Of a stretch of DNA of 64,000 nucleotides, positions 1-11,055 are shown in pieces. The DNA is from Bettongia penicillata ogilbyi. Its lineage: Eukaryota; Chordata; Mammalia; Diprotodontia; Potoroidae. The stretch covers positions 3,541,598-3,605,597 of the forward strand of contig JAJHZJ010000026.1 in assembly GCA_023548195.1 (NCBI GenBank), written 5' to 3'. How positions within the stretch are numbered: the stretch's first letter is position 1; every line of letters begins with the position of its first letter. A program made the translations under genes and the position numbers. The notes below the pieces were generated by a model. The model was given only the letters and a program-made list of their open reading frames with translations, made no database searches and was not told the origin of the DNA.

Positions 1-410
1 ATTTGGCTAATTCTGCTTTTGAAAGCATTCTTCTCCTCATTGGCTTTTTGAACCACTTTTGCCAATTGAGTGAGCCTATTTTTCAAGGTGTTATTTTCTT
101 CAGCATTTTTTTGGGTCTCCTTTAGCAAGGTATTGACCCGGTTTCCATGCTTTTCTTGAATCTCTCTCATTTCTCTTCTCAGTTTTTCCTCCACCTGTCT
201 AACTTGATTTTCAAAATTCTTTTTGAGCTCTTCCATGGCCTGAGCCCACCAGACGTCCACCTCGGATGTCTGGGTTACAGAAGCCCCGACCTCTACGTCT
301 TTCCCTGATGGTAAGAATAGTTCCTCGTCATCAAAATTGAAAGGTGGGAACATCTGTACCCCATCAAAGTAGCTGTCTATAGTCTTATTTTTCTTCCCTT
401 CTCTGGGCAT
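1..410 (-). pseudogene. LINE-1 ORF1 N-terminal part, open to the window edge
   Basis: Start codon at 410-408 on the minus strand. About 137 codons are open with no stop before the window edge, so the frame is partial here, not shown to be broken. ORF1p is the RNA-binding, trimeric coiled-coil chaperone of the L1 ribonucleoprotein. Visible are a short N-terminal region with an acidic DDEELF stretch, then a heptad-rich coiled coil from about residue 70 (ENQVRQVEEKL, EENNTLKNRLTQLAK). The RRM and C-terminal domain lie outside the window. The equivalent frame at 32315-32965 supports the start. It could belong to a full L1 or to a half-L1, which cannot be told from this part. Confidence 0.8.
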
Positions 411-1153
411 TTTCCCAGTCAGTTACTTAACTTCTGAGATTCCTTTCCACCCCCGCCTAGATCTGCCCAGGTAGTGCTTGGGGTATGAGATTCAAATGGG
501 CTTTCCGTGTTGGGAGCAGCTGTCATTCAATGTGAGCTTAAGTTCTGGTGCTCAGGTGGGGGCAGGGCTGCCTCCCAGTCTCAGTTCCCTCAGGGGGTTT
601 ATGCAGAGACCTTCAGTAATGGGGCGTGTGGGGGCAGAGCCATCTCCCAGGCCTAGTTCCCTCAGGGGGTTTATGCAGAGACCTTCGGTAAAGTTGCTCC
701 TTCCTGCTTGGGGAGTCCCTGGCCACGGTTGCCTCTGCCGCTGCCTCTGCCGCTCCCTCCGCCACTGCCTCCCGAGGGGGCCCAAGTCACAGAGATACCC
801 TGCTCCCCTCTCGGCCAGCCCAGACATCTCTCTCACTGACCTGTAGTGTCTGTGGGCAGAGGGACCTTCCTGGCCCCTGGAGATTCCGTTCCTGAAGTCT
901 GCTCGGATCTGCTCCTCTGGGGCCGCGTGGCCAGGGCAGCACAAGGGTGGACTCCACTGTCCAGAGTGCGACAAACCCCTGGGGATGGCTCTCCAGGGCT
1001 CTCTGGAATGGAAATCTTTTCCACTGTGTTTCTGCGAGCCTTGCAGTGCTCCAGAATTTGTGGGGAGTTCTTCTTGCAGGAAATATATGGGCTGTGGATC
1101 TGGAGCTAGCATACATGATTCTTTCTACTCTGCCATCTTGGCTCCACCTCCAG
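1..1153 (-). mobile_element. LINE-1 5' end (5'UTR plus start of ORF1), antisense
   Basis: This is the 5' part of a marsupial-type LINE-1 read from the minus strand and cut by the window edge. The right end carries the reverse complement of the usual L1 5' terminus (GGAGCCAAGATGGCAGAGTAGAA-type, about 1120-1150). The 5'UTR follows to about 411 and ORF1 runs to position 1. It aligns block by block with the more complete copy at 30814-33666. The open frames of 60-190 codons seen at 478-1263 lie in this GC-richer untranslated leader and look non-coding. Confidence 0.85.
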
Positions 1154-1155
1154 CC

Positions 1156-1795
1156 TATTTCTTGACTTTGAATTTTATATTTTATTTTGGTTCTGCTCAT
1201 CTGTGTGCGAGGAAGCCCTGTCTCAAGATTCAGACTTTTTTGTACTTCTTTTTTCGGAGCTGATTGTGGAGGGTCTGAAAGTTTGGTGCTTCCAAGGTGG
1301 TGTGATCAGTGCTCTCCTGATGGTAGGTAATGTTCCTCTTTACTGTGGTGACCAGGGCCTGTATTCTTTTTAGACCAACCACAAGTGCTCCTCTTCATCC
1401 TGGAACTGCAATTTAGAAGAGTGTATTGGTAATAGAGTTGCTGATCAATGCCAGCTGCACCCAGTGCCAGCAGAGTGTCCCTTGTAATTTATTTCTGACC
1501 ATTTGTCCAACTTTCTTACTACCTCTGGGCTAAGGGCTCCCAAAATTGTTGCTGCTGCCACCACTGGGCTACATGTTATCTGGGCTGGCTTTCACCCTAG
1601 TGTTACAGACCTTTCTTGCCAATCTCCTAAGGGTTTTTAGACTGGAAAAAATCTTAACTTGGCCTTTTATTGTTTTTGCCACTCCAAAACTTGATTTGAA
1701 GTGTTGTTTTAGAGTTGTTGGAGGGGACTATTAAGTGAGTTTAAATAGATTGCTGCCTTTGATCTCCTATTTTGGCTCTTTCTCCTTATTAAAAT
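1156..1795 (-). mobile_element. Older LINE-1 5'UTR, antisense
   Basis: This block resembles 48940-49640 in order and wording: a CTTGACTTTGAA-type start, then 'GAAAGTTTGGTGCTTC', a GTGATC...GCTCTC run and a GATCTCCTATTTTGG-type terminus. That second block is the 5'UTR of an older antisense L1. The younger L1 at 1-1153 abuts it directly, suggesting insertion next to or within the older copy. The 62-codon frame at 1546-1734 has no recognisable product. Confidence 0.55.
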
Positions 1796-2149
1796 TTTTA
1801 ATAGCTTTCTCTTCACAACTTCCTTATTGTCAACAAATATGTGCAGAGGTTCCCCTTTCCTTTTAAACAAAGCAAAAAAAAAACACTAAAAAGCAAAAAA
1901 CAAAGCAGAACATTCATACTACTTCAGTGTTGTCATTCTCTCAAACTAAATTACACCTTATCTTTCTTCCTTTTAACTTCCAAATTCCTAAAAAAAAAAA
2001 AAAAGTTAGCTGCATTCATTATGTGCAACTGAATGTCACAATGCCAACTTGCAGGAAGAAAGAATAATCTTCCTGAGTTGAGTTCAAGTCTGGCTTCATG
2101 CACATGATGCCCATATCTCTTCTCTTTTGTGAGCTATAATCCCACCTCA
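1796..2149. other. Unassigned AT-rich DNA
   Basis: Homopolymer A runs (about 1872-1880 and 1989-2004) and AT-rich sequence. I see no gene. A short SINE-like phrase near 2073-2095 is too brief to assign. Confidence 0.4.
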
Positions 2150-2856
2150 TAAACATTAACTGACTGCTCATCCTATCAACCTCATTCTTACATCAAATAT
2201 AGCATGTCTAAAATGAGGTCTATTTTGTAGTCCTCTTCCACAAAACACCCCCATCCTCACAATCACTTTTGGTAACTTCCCAATTTCTTTTCACAGTAGT
2301 ACCATTCTTCCAGTTACTCAGATTCACAATCTCAATCTTCCTTGACTCTTCACATTATGTCACATCTTTTATCCAGTCACTTGCTCAGTCCTGTCTACTC
2401 TACCTCTATATCATCTTCAATATCTGCCCCTTCTATTTTCATGGCTATCACTCCAGTCCAGATGCTCATCACTTTTCACCTGGACTATAGAATTAGGATC
2501 TTAACTGGTCTCCTTGCCTCCATGTCCTTCCCTTTTTAATCTATCTTCTACAGAGGCAAGAAAGTGATAATCCCAAAATGAGGTTTGACTATATGATTCT
2601 CTTCCTCAAGAAGCTTCTGTGGCTCCCTGTTGGTAGAATAAAATACAAGTGACCTATTCTTACATTAAATTTCTGTAAAATTCAGTTATAACTGATATTT
2701 ACAGGATTACATTATATCCTTCCCTTCTGGGATGTCTAGATGAGAAGCTAGCCTGCTTTGCTGATCCTTATGCATAATATTACACCTTGGACCTCTATTC
2801 CTTTGCAGGAGCTATCCTCTATGCCTGTTAGAAATTCTGTCCCTCTTCACACCTAT
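2150..2856 (+). mobile_element. L2-class LINE 3' region, first part
   Basis: The block follows the L2 3' region in the sense direction: a variant of 'ACTGGTCTCCTTGCCTCCATG', 'AAGCTTCTGTGGCTCCCTGTTG' with 'AATAAAATACAA', and 'CTCTATTCCTTTGCAGGAGC'. The alignment resumes at 3398 when the inserted block 2857-3397 and one CCTAT are removed. It is an old, non-coding LINE2 remnant. Confidence 0.7.
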
Positions 2857-3397
2857 TGTATTAGCACATACCCTCGCACATCTAGGATGACCTAATAGCA
2901 CCTTTGATCTGCTTTTCTAAAGGAAAGACAGCTTTGAATGGGTTAATAATATTACTTTAATTACAGATAAGGAGAAAAAACTGAGTATAGAAAATACAAA
3001 CAGAGAGATTAACACAGAGATTTTCATACAGGGCTCCAATTGTCTGAAGAAAGCAATGCAACCACTTCCATCCACTACCAGATCATGAAGACACCAATTT
3101 TTGAGTAGTCAGGGGGATCTTAACAAATGACTACATGGAATCCCAGCCAAGGAATCAAAAGGTCCTTCTCATGAGTGAGTCCTTAAATCAAAATGCCAGC
3201 ATACCAGAATACATGACAAAAACTCAGCCCCTGATTAGCTCAGAGCCAGAAGGCTTGAAATATACTTGACTCAGCACAGCTGTGAATTATGAGGGTTCAA
3301 AGGCAATTAATCCTTCAGATATTTACAGTTTAGCCCAGGAAATAGAACTTCAAAACAAAAACAACCATAACTAAATCCTACTTTGCTTACACTTACA
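2857..3397. mobile_element. Probable solo LTR inserted in L2
   Basis: A 541-bp block begins TGTATTAG and ends CTTACA, so it has the TG...CA termini of a retroviral LTR. It is flanked by a perfect 5-bp repeat, CCTAT at 2852-2856 and 3398-3402. Removing the block and one CCTAT restores continuous L2 sequence (...CACACCTATCTAGAATCC...). That is the footprint of an LTR insertion reduced to a solo LTR by recombination. I cannot name the endogenous retrovirus family, see no clear polyadenylation signal that sets the orientation, and find no internal viral genes nearby. Confidence 0.6.
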
Positions 3398-3700
3398 CCT
3401 ATCTAGAATCCCTACATTCCTTCAAAAGACAAATAAAATGCTACTTCCAATTGGAGGACTTTCCTAATCTCAGTTTTGAGAGTTTCCCCCAACAATGAAG
3501 TTGCTTCAAATTTATTCTCTATACATTTTATCTCCATTTCTATATGAGTATGTTGTCTCCTACTTCTGCAATAAAGTAGAAGCTTCTTGATGAGAGTGAC
3601 TTTTTTTGTCTTTATGTTAAAAGTGACTAGGATATAGTGTCTGGCACAAATAAAGGAATGTATTAGATAGTCAGTAAATACTTATTGAATTTAAATGAGT
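3398..3700 (+). mobile_element. L2-class LINE 3' end, second part
   Basis: This continues the element of 2150-2856. It contains the L2 terminal pattern: 'GTAGAAGCTTCTTGATGAGAG', a variant of 'GTGTCTGGCACA', and 'CAGTAAATACTTATTGAATT'. Confidence 0.75.
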
Positions 3701-3858
3701 ACAAAAGATAATTAATAAATAATACTTAGTGACTGATTTCTCTTTCTGTGTTGAGGAAGAGGGAAAAGAGTAAAGATGTCAAAATTTTGAGGTTGGATAT
3801 CACATATCTTGGGAGTGGAGAACATTTTTCTTTTTTCTTTTTTTTTTTGAGAGAGTGA

Positions 3859-4078
3859 GGTCTCAACCTGTGATTTTATCCCCTTGAAGAATTTCTGTTG
3901 TGTAAATTTCTTCCACTTAGGCAGATTGGTGATATGTCTGCAACTTACAGTATTTGAGGAAATTGACTGGAACACTGAGCAATTGTAGGGTTACACAGCT
4001 GGCATGTTCCAGTTATGAGAAGTGAACCCAGATCTTCCTCCTCCAAGGCTAACTCTGTGTCCATTATGTCTCTATGGT
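3859..4078 (-). mobile_element. CORE-SINE of MON1/Ther type, antisense
   Basis: Read on the minus strand it gives the tRNA-like head with 'GGTTCACTTCTCATAACTGG', then 'CCAGCTGTGTAACCC' and 'TACTGTAAGTTGCAG', and ends 'ATAAAATCACAGGTTGAGACC'. This order is that of the MON1/Ther CORE-SINEs seen at 10829, 28425, 36960 and 50508. Confidence 0.65.
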
Positions 4079-4179
4079 TTGGCTTAAATCCCATTTATAT
4101 TTTGTAATTCATAAACAGATTTACTAGCTGAAAAAAATTATACATGGAATATATTTCAGGTGAGGGCTTTTTTCTTTCT

Positions 4180-4735
4180 TATTTTTGACAAAGTAGATTT
4201 CTATTCTCTACTGCCTGTATTGCTTAATTTCCATTTGCATGCTAAAACAATATTTTCACATTCATTCTTAAAGCTTTGAGTTCCATATTCTCTCCCTCCC
4301 TCCCCAACCACCCTCATTGAGAAAACAAGCAATTCAATATAGATCATACATGTATAACAATGCAAAGCATTTCCAATAATATTTATGTTGTAAAAGACTA
4401 ACCACATTTCCCTCTGTCCTATCATGCCCTTCATTTATTCCATTCTCTCCCTTGACCTGTCCTCCCATAATAGCATTTGCTTCTGATTAGCCCTTTCCCT
4501 AATTTGCTGTCCTTTCTATTATCTTCCCTCTCCTGCTTTGTCCTACAGGAAAATAGAGGGGAAGAGGGATGGAAGAAGGGTGGTTAATAGAAGGGGGGAT
4601 AGACTGGAGGAAGGAATGGATGGGGTACATGCTGTCTTGGGGTGGGGAGTGGACAGCTATGGGGAGAAAATTTTTAATTCAAATTCTTGTGGAAGCGAAT
4701 GTTAAGAACTGAAAAATAAGTTATATATAAAAAAC
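4180..4735 (+). mobile_element. LINE-1/half-L1 3'UTR with internal inversion
   Basis: The left part (4180 to about 4545) matches 31015-31400 of the half-L1 in the same strand sense. The right part (about 4546-4735) matches 30834-31020 in the opposite sense and ends in 'GAACTGAAAAATAAG'. So one 3'UTR is present with its upstream part inverted against its tail part. The junction is at 'TCCTACAGG', which fits both segments, a microhomology typical of twin-primed reverse transcription. No clear target duplication was found. Confidence 0.65.
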
Positions 4736-4769
4736 CTTTAAAAATAGACTAACCCAAATAGCAACAGAG

Positions 4770-5480
4770 GTCCAAAAATTCAATGAGGAGAAGAATGCTT
4801 TAAAAAGCAGAATTAGCCAAGTGGAAAAAGAGGTCCAAAAGCTCAAATAGTTCTTTAAAAATTAGAAAGGAGCTGATGGAAGCTAATGACTTTATGAGAA
4901 ACCAAGAAATTATAAAACAAAATGAACAGAATGAACAAAAGAGAAGATAGTGTGAAATATCTCATTGGGAAAACAACTGACCTGGAAAATAGATCCAGGA
5001 GAGATAATTTAAAAATTATTGGTCTACCTGAAAACCATGATCAAATAAAGAGCCTAGACATCATCTTCCATGAAATTATCAAGGAAAATTGCCCTGACAT
5101 TCTAGAACCAGAAGGTAAAATAGAAATGGAAAGATTCCACAGATCACCTCCTGAAAGAGAGCCCTAAAGAAAACTTCTAGGAATATTGTAGTCAAATTCA
5201 GAGTTTGCAGGTCAAGGAGAAAATATTGTAAACAGTCAGAAAGAAACAATTCAAGTATTGTGGAAATACAAACAAGAAAACACAGGATTTAGCAGCTTCT
5301 ACACTAAGGGATTGAAGGGTTTGTAATATGATATTCCAGAGGTCATAGGAGATAGGATTAAAACCAAGAATCACCTAACCAGCAAAACTGAATATAATAC
5401 TTCATGGGAAAAAAATAGAATTTCAATGAAACAGAGGACTTCTAAGCATTCTTGTTGTAAAGACCAGAACTGAATAGAAA
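4770..5480 (+). pseudogene. LINE-1 ORF1 remnant
   Basis: Decayed ORF1. The longest open piece is 4922-5167 (81 codons), whose translation includes DLENRSRRDNL, the conserved start of the L1 ORF1 RRM, and CPDILEPEGKI. Later sequence encodes remnants of the 'PRNIV' RNA-binding motif and of the C-terminal domain. Stops and frameshifts are present, for example the TAG ending the coiled-coil frame near 4848 and the TAA at 5165-5167. No functional product is expected. Confidence 0.75.
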
Positions 5481-5636
5481 ATTTGACCTTTAAATACAAG
5501 AATCAAGAGAAACATGAAAAGGTAAAGAGAAGCCTTAAGGAACTCATTAAAGTTGAACTGTTTACATTCCTACATGGGAAGATGTTATTTGTAACTCATG
5601 AGACCTTTTTCAGTATTAGGGTAATTAAAGGGACTA

Positions 5637-5760
5637 TATACATACATACATATATATGTAGGTGTGTATGGATATGTGTGTATGTGTACATTACATGTGT
5701 GTAGGTATATATATGTACATGTATGTAAATATGTGTGTGTATGTCTGTGTGTAGATAGAG
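5637..5760. repeat. TA/TG-rich microsatellite inside LINE-1
   Basis: Interrupted TATA/TGTA/TGTG repeats. A TG tract sits at the matching point after ORF1 in the half-L1 (31664-31730), so the repeat was carried by the element and not gained at this site. Confidence 0.75.
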
Positions 5761-6079
5761 TGCACAGGGTGAGCTGAATATGAAGGGAGAATACTTAAAA
5801 AAATAAAAATTTACTGTTGAATGGAATGTACTAGGAGTAAGAGAAAGTGAGAGATAGAATATAGCAAATCATCTCACACACAAGAGGGAAGAAAGAGCTT
5901 TCACAATGGAGAAAAAGAGGGAGGAGATGAAAGGAAATAATTGAGCCTTACTCTCATGTTATTTGACTTAAGGAGGGAATAACACAAACTCAATTGGTTA
6001 TGGAAATCTATTTTACCCTGCAGGAAGGCAAGGGGGAAAGGGATAGGAGACAAGTACATATGTTTTTTGGTGTTATTTT

Positions 6080-6535
6080 CTTTAGGCTGGGGGCTCCAAA
6101 AGTAGATGCTGCTACTGCCAGTAGTTGCTGTGGCCCTGGGGCCAGGGCTGGAGCCAGACTGCACACCCCTCTGGTCCAAGTGAAAGAGCTTTCTCACGGA
6201 CCTTTGAATCTGTCTTTGGCATTTGTGAGTTGAGAAATCTGAGAACTGCAACTACTACCTGTGATTCTGTGCCCTGAATCCTGCTGTAGGCCTACCCCTG
6301 CCATGGTGCGTGGCCAAGACTGGGCTGTGCTCTACTCTGAGCCCAGTGCGATAAATCTTTCTTGTTATCCTTTCAGGCTGTCTTAGGCTGAAAATCTCTT
6401 TCATTCTCTCATTTTGTGGCTTCTTCTGATCTAGAATTTGTTTAGAGTCATTTTTACAGGTGTTTTATGGGCTATGGGGAGAGAGCTGGAACAGGTCCAT
6501 CTTTCTACTCTGCCATCTTGGCTGTGCTCCCTGTT
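6080..6535 (-). mobile_element. LINE-1 5'UTR, antisense
   Basis: GC-richer block ending with the reversed L1 5' terminus ('TTTCTACTCTGCCATCTTGG' at about 6504-6523). It has the leader features seen near 1100 and 46660: an inverted 'TTTTATGGGCTATGGGGAGA' and a T-rich Q-type leader. It lies directly after a sense ORF1 piece. Confidence 0.65.
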
Positions 6536-7459
6536 TATTTTCAAGGGTTTATTTTTTTTTCCTTTAAAGTATTGCAACCTGAAACAAGCTTTCTGTGGTC
6601 TGCATTCCATATTGGATACTTTTATGGTCTCTAGCCTGAATCTATCACCTTTCAGACTCCAATAACCCTCACTTCCACATGAAATCAAATGGGAAAACAA
6701 AATATCTAAGTTAGATTTTGGGTTGATTGTTTTGCTTTCACTAGTTAATATCACATTGTTTGACATTTTGTCATTCTTACAGCAACCCATCTATTTCTAT
6801 ATTTTGTCTGATTTTGAGACAGATGTTTTTAGTAAAATTTGTAAAACTGAGAAAAATCCAATGTAATATATTTATTTTCAAAGTAATCCTGGTCAATTTG
6901 CACTTCCATGTTTCCCAACATAACTAAAGTGTGTGACTTTAATAATCATTTCTGGGAAACCAGCTGATAAGTGAAAAGGTGACCTTGTTTTTTAAAATTC
7001 AGAGTTTTTAAAATTCAGATTGATGTCAGGCAGCATATACTTTCTTCTTTCTTCCTTCTTTGGGTTAAAGTTTATATTGAAGGAAAGCTTAACTTTATGC
7101 TGTCTTGGAAATTATGTTGGGAATATGCCAAGTTGGGAATATGAGCTCATGTTAGGAAACTGTACTTTTCTTTAATTACATACACATCTCCCTTAGCTTT
7201 AGGTGAGAGTAAAGAAACTACATTCTACTTGTTTAAGAGTTGTCAAAGTTATTATTGCTCTACTGTTTGTATAAGCCTCCTATTTTGAGGCTTCTGCCAA
7301 TTGTCATTCAAAAATGAAGGAGGAGGCAAGAAACCTAGGAGTTACTATAAGATTAATTCCATCTTTTGATTAACTGTTGAACAAGATACTTTTCATTTGA
7401 ATCTTATATATTTAGTTTGTCTTTCTCCTTTGTACTCCAAATTCCCCAATAGTTCAAGA
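6536..7459. other. Unassigned AT-rich DNA
   Basis: No gene or recognisable repeat. Frames at 6431-6790 are partly the L1 leader and have no family signature. Confidence 0.4.
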
Positions 7460-7512
7460 AATCATAGATTCATAGATTTTACAGTTGAAGGGCTTAAGAA
7501 ATAACCTGGCCC

Positions 7513-7612
7513 AAGGAACAGCTAGGTCGTGTCAGGAAGACCTGAATTCAAATGTGACCTCAGACATTTAGCAATAGTGGGACCCTGGATAACTCCTAGT
7601 CCTAATTGCCTC
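7513..7612 (+). mobile_element. tRNA-derived marsupial SINE, truncated
   Basis: It starts 'GGAACAGCTAGGTCGTGTCAG', followed by 'AGACCTGAATTCAAATGTGA' (B-box like) and 'CAGACATTTAGCAATAGTGG'. It lacks the usual middle and 3' parts and runs into an AATG-rich tail. A short MIR- or CR1-like phrase (7463-7510) precedes it. Confidence 0.65.
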
Positions 7613-7690
7613 CAATAAATGAATAAACAAATGAAGGAATGAATAAATAGATAAATGAACAAAGGAATGAATGAATGAATAAAAATGACC
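7613..7690. repeat. (AATG/AAAT)n microsatellite at SINE tail
   Basis: Interrupted tetranucleotide repeats AATGAATA/AAATGAAC directly at the SINE 3' end, as expected for growth from an A-rich tail. Confidence 0.75.
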
Positions 7691-8690
7691 ATTCCTTCTA
7701 TATACAGGTATATGTACATATGTGTGTAGACAGATAGGGAGATACATAGATCAGGCAAATGCATCACAATATAGATAAATGATTAACCCATAGTCTTACA
7801 GCAAATGTAATGAATCATGGGGACTAGACTATAGTATTCAAAGTTCTCACACTAATTTGTATAATCCCTTATCATGAGCAAAAGTAGAATTCATGGATAG
7901 AACTAATGCTTCTTAGAGCTGACTGCTTTAAAACATATAAATGAGGGAAGCATGTGGGATTTGGTTCTTAGTAGAGAGCAAGAATTGGAACAGGGTTTAA
8001 TTTTGGTGGCCCCCTACAGAGTACAGATCATAACATAATTAAATTTCACACTCAGGTGGGAAAGGGAAAGCTAAAGAAATGTTTCATGCAGCAGTTCAAT
8101 TGTAGGGGGAAAAAATGACAAAATTCTAACAGTATAGTTATGCAATCATTAACTGGGAGGGTGTAGTTTTTGTCATAAAATTCATGACCAAGGTAGAAAT
8201 AACATAGCAGGCATAGGGATTGATAGCAGAATGACAGAATAAAAGATTGGATGTGGCATGACACTATCATTAAAGTAGATTGGGAAATGCTTTCTACAAA
8301 TATACAAAAAAATGGATAAAAATATTTAAAGGCAATATCTAGTTTCCAATGGATCATTGGTCAAAGTATGCTTATTTTGGTGAATGCCTTAATGGATATG
8401 TTATCTTCCTAATAGGATTACTCACTCCAGCAGTGCAATTAAAACCCATCCCATATCAACTCATCCTGTGTGACCATTTTTATTCCTTTTATAAATTCTC
8501 CACATCTATACACCCAGTGTATTGGAAAGTTTCCTCTGTATCTCTTAACTATGTATGGACACACAATCTGCTTATCTCAAATCTTTCACACTTTCTACAT
8601 GAATGAAATATATTCTTTTCTGGTCACATGTTCCTCTAATATCCTTCACACTGTTCCTCCTGTCATTAAAGTACTTGACTAAGTGATTAT
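7691..8690. other. Unassigned DNA
   Basis: No gene or clear repeat. The opposed frames 8052-8357 (minus) and 8349-8606 (plus) have no recognisable domain and an AT-rich composition. Confidence 0.35.
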
Positions 8691-8960
8691 AGGGCAGCTA
8701 GGTGATACAGTGAGAGAGTGGTGGGACTGGAGGCAAGAAGACCTGAGTTCACATCTGACCGCAGACATTTTCTATCTATGTGACTCTGGATAATCCACTT
8801 AACCCTTTTTGCCTCAGTTTTCTAATCCATAAAATGAGCTGGAGAAGGAAATGACAACCACTCCAGTATCTTTGCTACAAAAACAAACAAACAAAAAAAC
8901 CCCCTAAAAACAAAAAGGGATCATAGAGTTGGACATGACTGAAAAACAACTTAAATAACC
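8691..8960 (+). mobile_element. tRNA-derived marsupial SINE (long, MAR1-like), sense
   Basis: Head 'AGGGCAGCTAGGTGATACAG', B-box region 'GACCTGAGTTCACATCTGAC', middle 'AAAATGAGCTGGAGAAGGAA' and tail 'GGACATGACTGAAAAACAAC'. The A/C-rich insertion 8878-8915 enlarges the usual 'CCAAGAAAACCCC' section. It depends on L1 enzymes for mobility. Confidence 0.85.
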
Positions 8961-9104
8961 GAAACAAGCTATGATAAATAATATGAGAAAAGTAACTGGA
9001 AAAGCTCAATTCATTTTAATTTTAAGAGTGGTTTTATATTAGATTAGAGATTATATCACTTTTGTATTTCTGATCCCAAGGCCTGATAGATTTTACTTTT
9101 CTGG

Positions 9105-9348
9105 TGCAGTCATTTCAATGCTGTCTGACTCTTTGTGACCCCATTTGAAATTTACTTGGCAAAGATACAAGAATGATTTATCATTTTCTTCTCCAACTCA
9201 TTTTACAGATGAGAAAACTGGGACAAATTGGATTAAGTGACCTGTCCATGGACACAGCTAGTAAAATGTCTAAGGTCAGATTTGAACTCAGTACGTCTCT
9301 CTGACTTCAGGCCTGGCACTCTCTATTCACTGCGCCAGCTAGCTCCCT
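9105..9348 (-). mobile_element. tRNA-derived marsupial SINE (MAR1-like), antisense
   Basis: Reversed order of the copy at 8691: 'GACTCTTTGTGACCCCATTT', 'CTCCAACTCATTTTACAGAT', 'GTCAGATTTGAACTCAGTAC', 'CGCCAGCTAGCTCC'. Together with 8691-8960 it forms an inverted pair about 145 bp apart. Confidence 0.85.
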
Positions 9349-10800
9349 AGCTCCCTGATATATAATGCCTATTTATTAAGTGCTTGCTGATTGTTTATCT
9401 TTGTTTAAAATTGAAATCCTGATTAATTTATCATGGCAAACATTAAACACCCTCCCCCCAAAAATAGTTTAAATGCACTTTAACAATTTTTTTTTCAACT
9501 TCTTGCTTACTAAAGCACTTTATGAAAGGGTTGCCATTAGGGAATTTTGGGGCGGGGACCAACCAAATATGAATTTATACAAGGAAAAGAATAAAGGTCT
9601 AGAAAGAATCTTCCATTGATACCTATCCTGTGTTCAGGTAGACTGAATTCCAACGACTACAAATCCATTGATTACAAGATATATGTTTTCATATGCCTTC
9701 ATTAGGATTAAGGATGCTAGCATCTGCAGACAGTTCAACCCCCAGCTCATCTTGTAAAGAGTCAGAATTAATTAAACCCTTTGCTTAAAACTACAACAAG
9801 TTTAACATCAAAGAACAAGTAAATTGAACTAGCAGTATTTATCTCTACTTTCTAACTGTTTGGTCTCCATGGACTGCCACCACTGCTAAAAAGTAGTCAG
9901 AATGAACACAGTAACATGTTTTGAACATTCTAAGCACTATTCCTAAAATGAGACTATTGTATATCCTGAAATTAGTTTAAAACCAATGAAACAAATGGAA
10001 ATGGTCTTTGTGTTAATTTATTTTTTCCTCTAAAAGATAATTAAAAGAACTAAAAATTTCCTCTTCTTAGAGGAGACTGTTTCTCTTTCAGCAGTTTGCA
10101 TTCTATTAAATGAAATGTTTGATATGGAACCTGCATCCATCTCTCTGCACAGCTATCCAATAATGTGGGTCGCCTGTGCATTAGCAGCTACGGTTACAAG
10201 GACAATGCTTTTGATCCATTGTGCTTTACATAGTGTTTTCACCATGCTTTTTAATGCATTTTCTTCACTCTTGATGAATCTAGGGAGAAATGAGTTCTCA
10301 TCTTTATTTTTAATACATTTAGAATAATTGTATTAGCTGATTGCTATCCTCTAATGTTGTATAGATTGTGGGAAATTATTAAGACAATGAATTGCATTTA
10401 TATCTTACTTATCCATCATGCATATTCTAGACATCTTGCAGAAAATAAAATGTGAGATCATCTATCAAAATCAATAAAAAACTGATGAAATTATACAAAA
10501 GGTGTCACTTTCCCTTGCCATAGTCCTTAAAAAGCAATTTCACAAATACATTAATTTTCTGGTGAGCCTGCATGAGATTCCTGTTGTTTACTCATTGCAG
10601 ACAGTTTCAGGACAACATTCTTGCCTTGTGGTTGGGGTTATCCTCTTACTCAGTTCTCAATACTATGGTACAGTTCTGCCAAAAGTAATCAGGCTTTGGT
10701 CAGCTGAATCATGCTGACCAAACTTATACCAGATTGATTGATTTATAAATCTGAAAATCAATAGATGAAACCATATCAATTTTCAGACATATGGAAGGCA
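9349..10800. other. Unassigned AT-rich DNA
   Basis: No recognised repeat or gene in about 1.45 kb. Open frames at 10115-10327 and 10502-10717 are about 70 codons with no family signature and no splice context I can defend. Confidence 0.35.
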
Positions 10801-10828
10801 ATGGCAGAGCAGATTGATAATTATCTTG

Positions 10829-10985
10829 AGAGTGAAGGATACCTGGGTCCAAGTTGTGACCCTGGACAAATCACTTAACCCATCAGTGCTCAGGCAACTC
10901 TGTGAAGATAAGTTGTAGATTAGGTGCCCATCTGCAATTAGAAAGGGAGAACCATATGCCGCAAAGTAAAATAAATCACAGGTCC
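10829..10985 (+). mobile_element. CORE-SINE of MON1/Ther type
   Basis: 'ACCTGGGTCCAAGTTGTGAC', 'AAATCACTTAACCCATCAGT', 'CAGGCAACTCTGTGAAGATA' and 'AATCACAGGTCCATTG' follow the MON1/Ther order. The head is degraded. Confidence 0.6.
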
Positions 10986-11055
10986 ATTGTAAGAGAGAGA
11001 AACAGAGACAGAGACAGTAGGAGGGAGAGAAAGAAAAAGAGAGAAGGCACCCTTT

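Larger units (their letters stand above)
4722..6055 (+). mobile_element. LINE-1/half-L1 ORF1 middle to post-ORF1 region, sense
   Basis: The block starts in the ORF1 coiled-coil region, passes the RRM and C-terminal domains and continues through the post-ORF1 region with its TG/TA tract. It stops at 'GGAAAGGGATAGGAGACAAG', which corresponds to about 31357-31410 of the half-L1. It is 5' truncated and decayed. It is followed by an L1 5'UTR in the opposite orientation. Confidence 0.75.

Noticed and set aside
8691..9348. tRNA gene from the tRNA-like head of the SINEs
   Set aside because: A- and B-box-like words are followed by the SINE body and tail. No cloverleaf with an acceptor stem is present.
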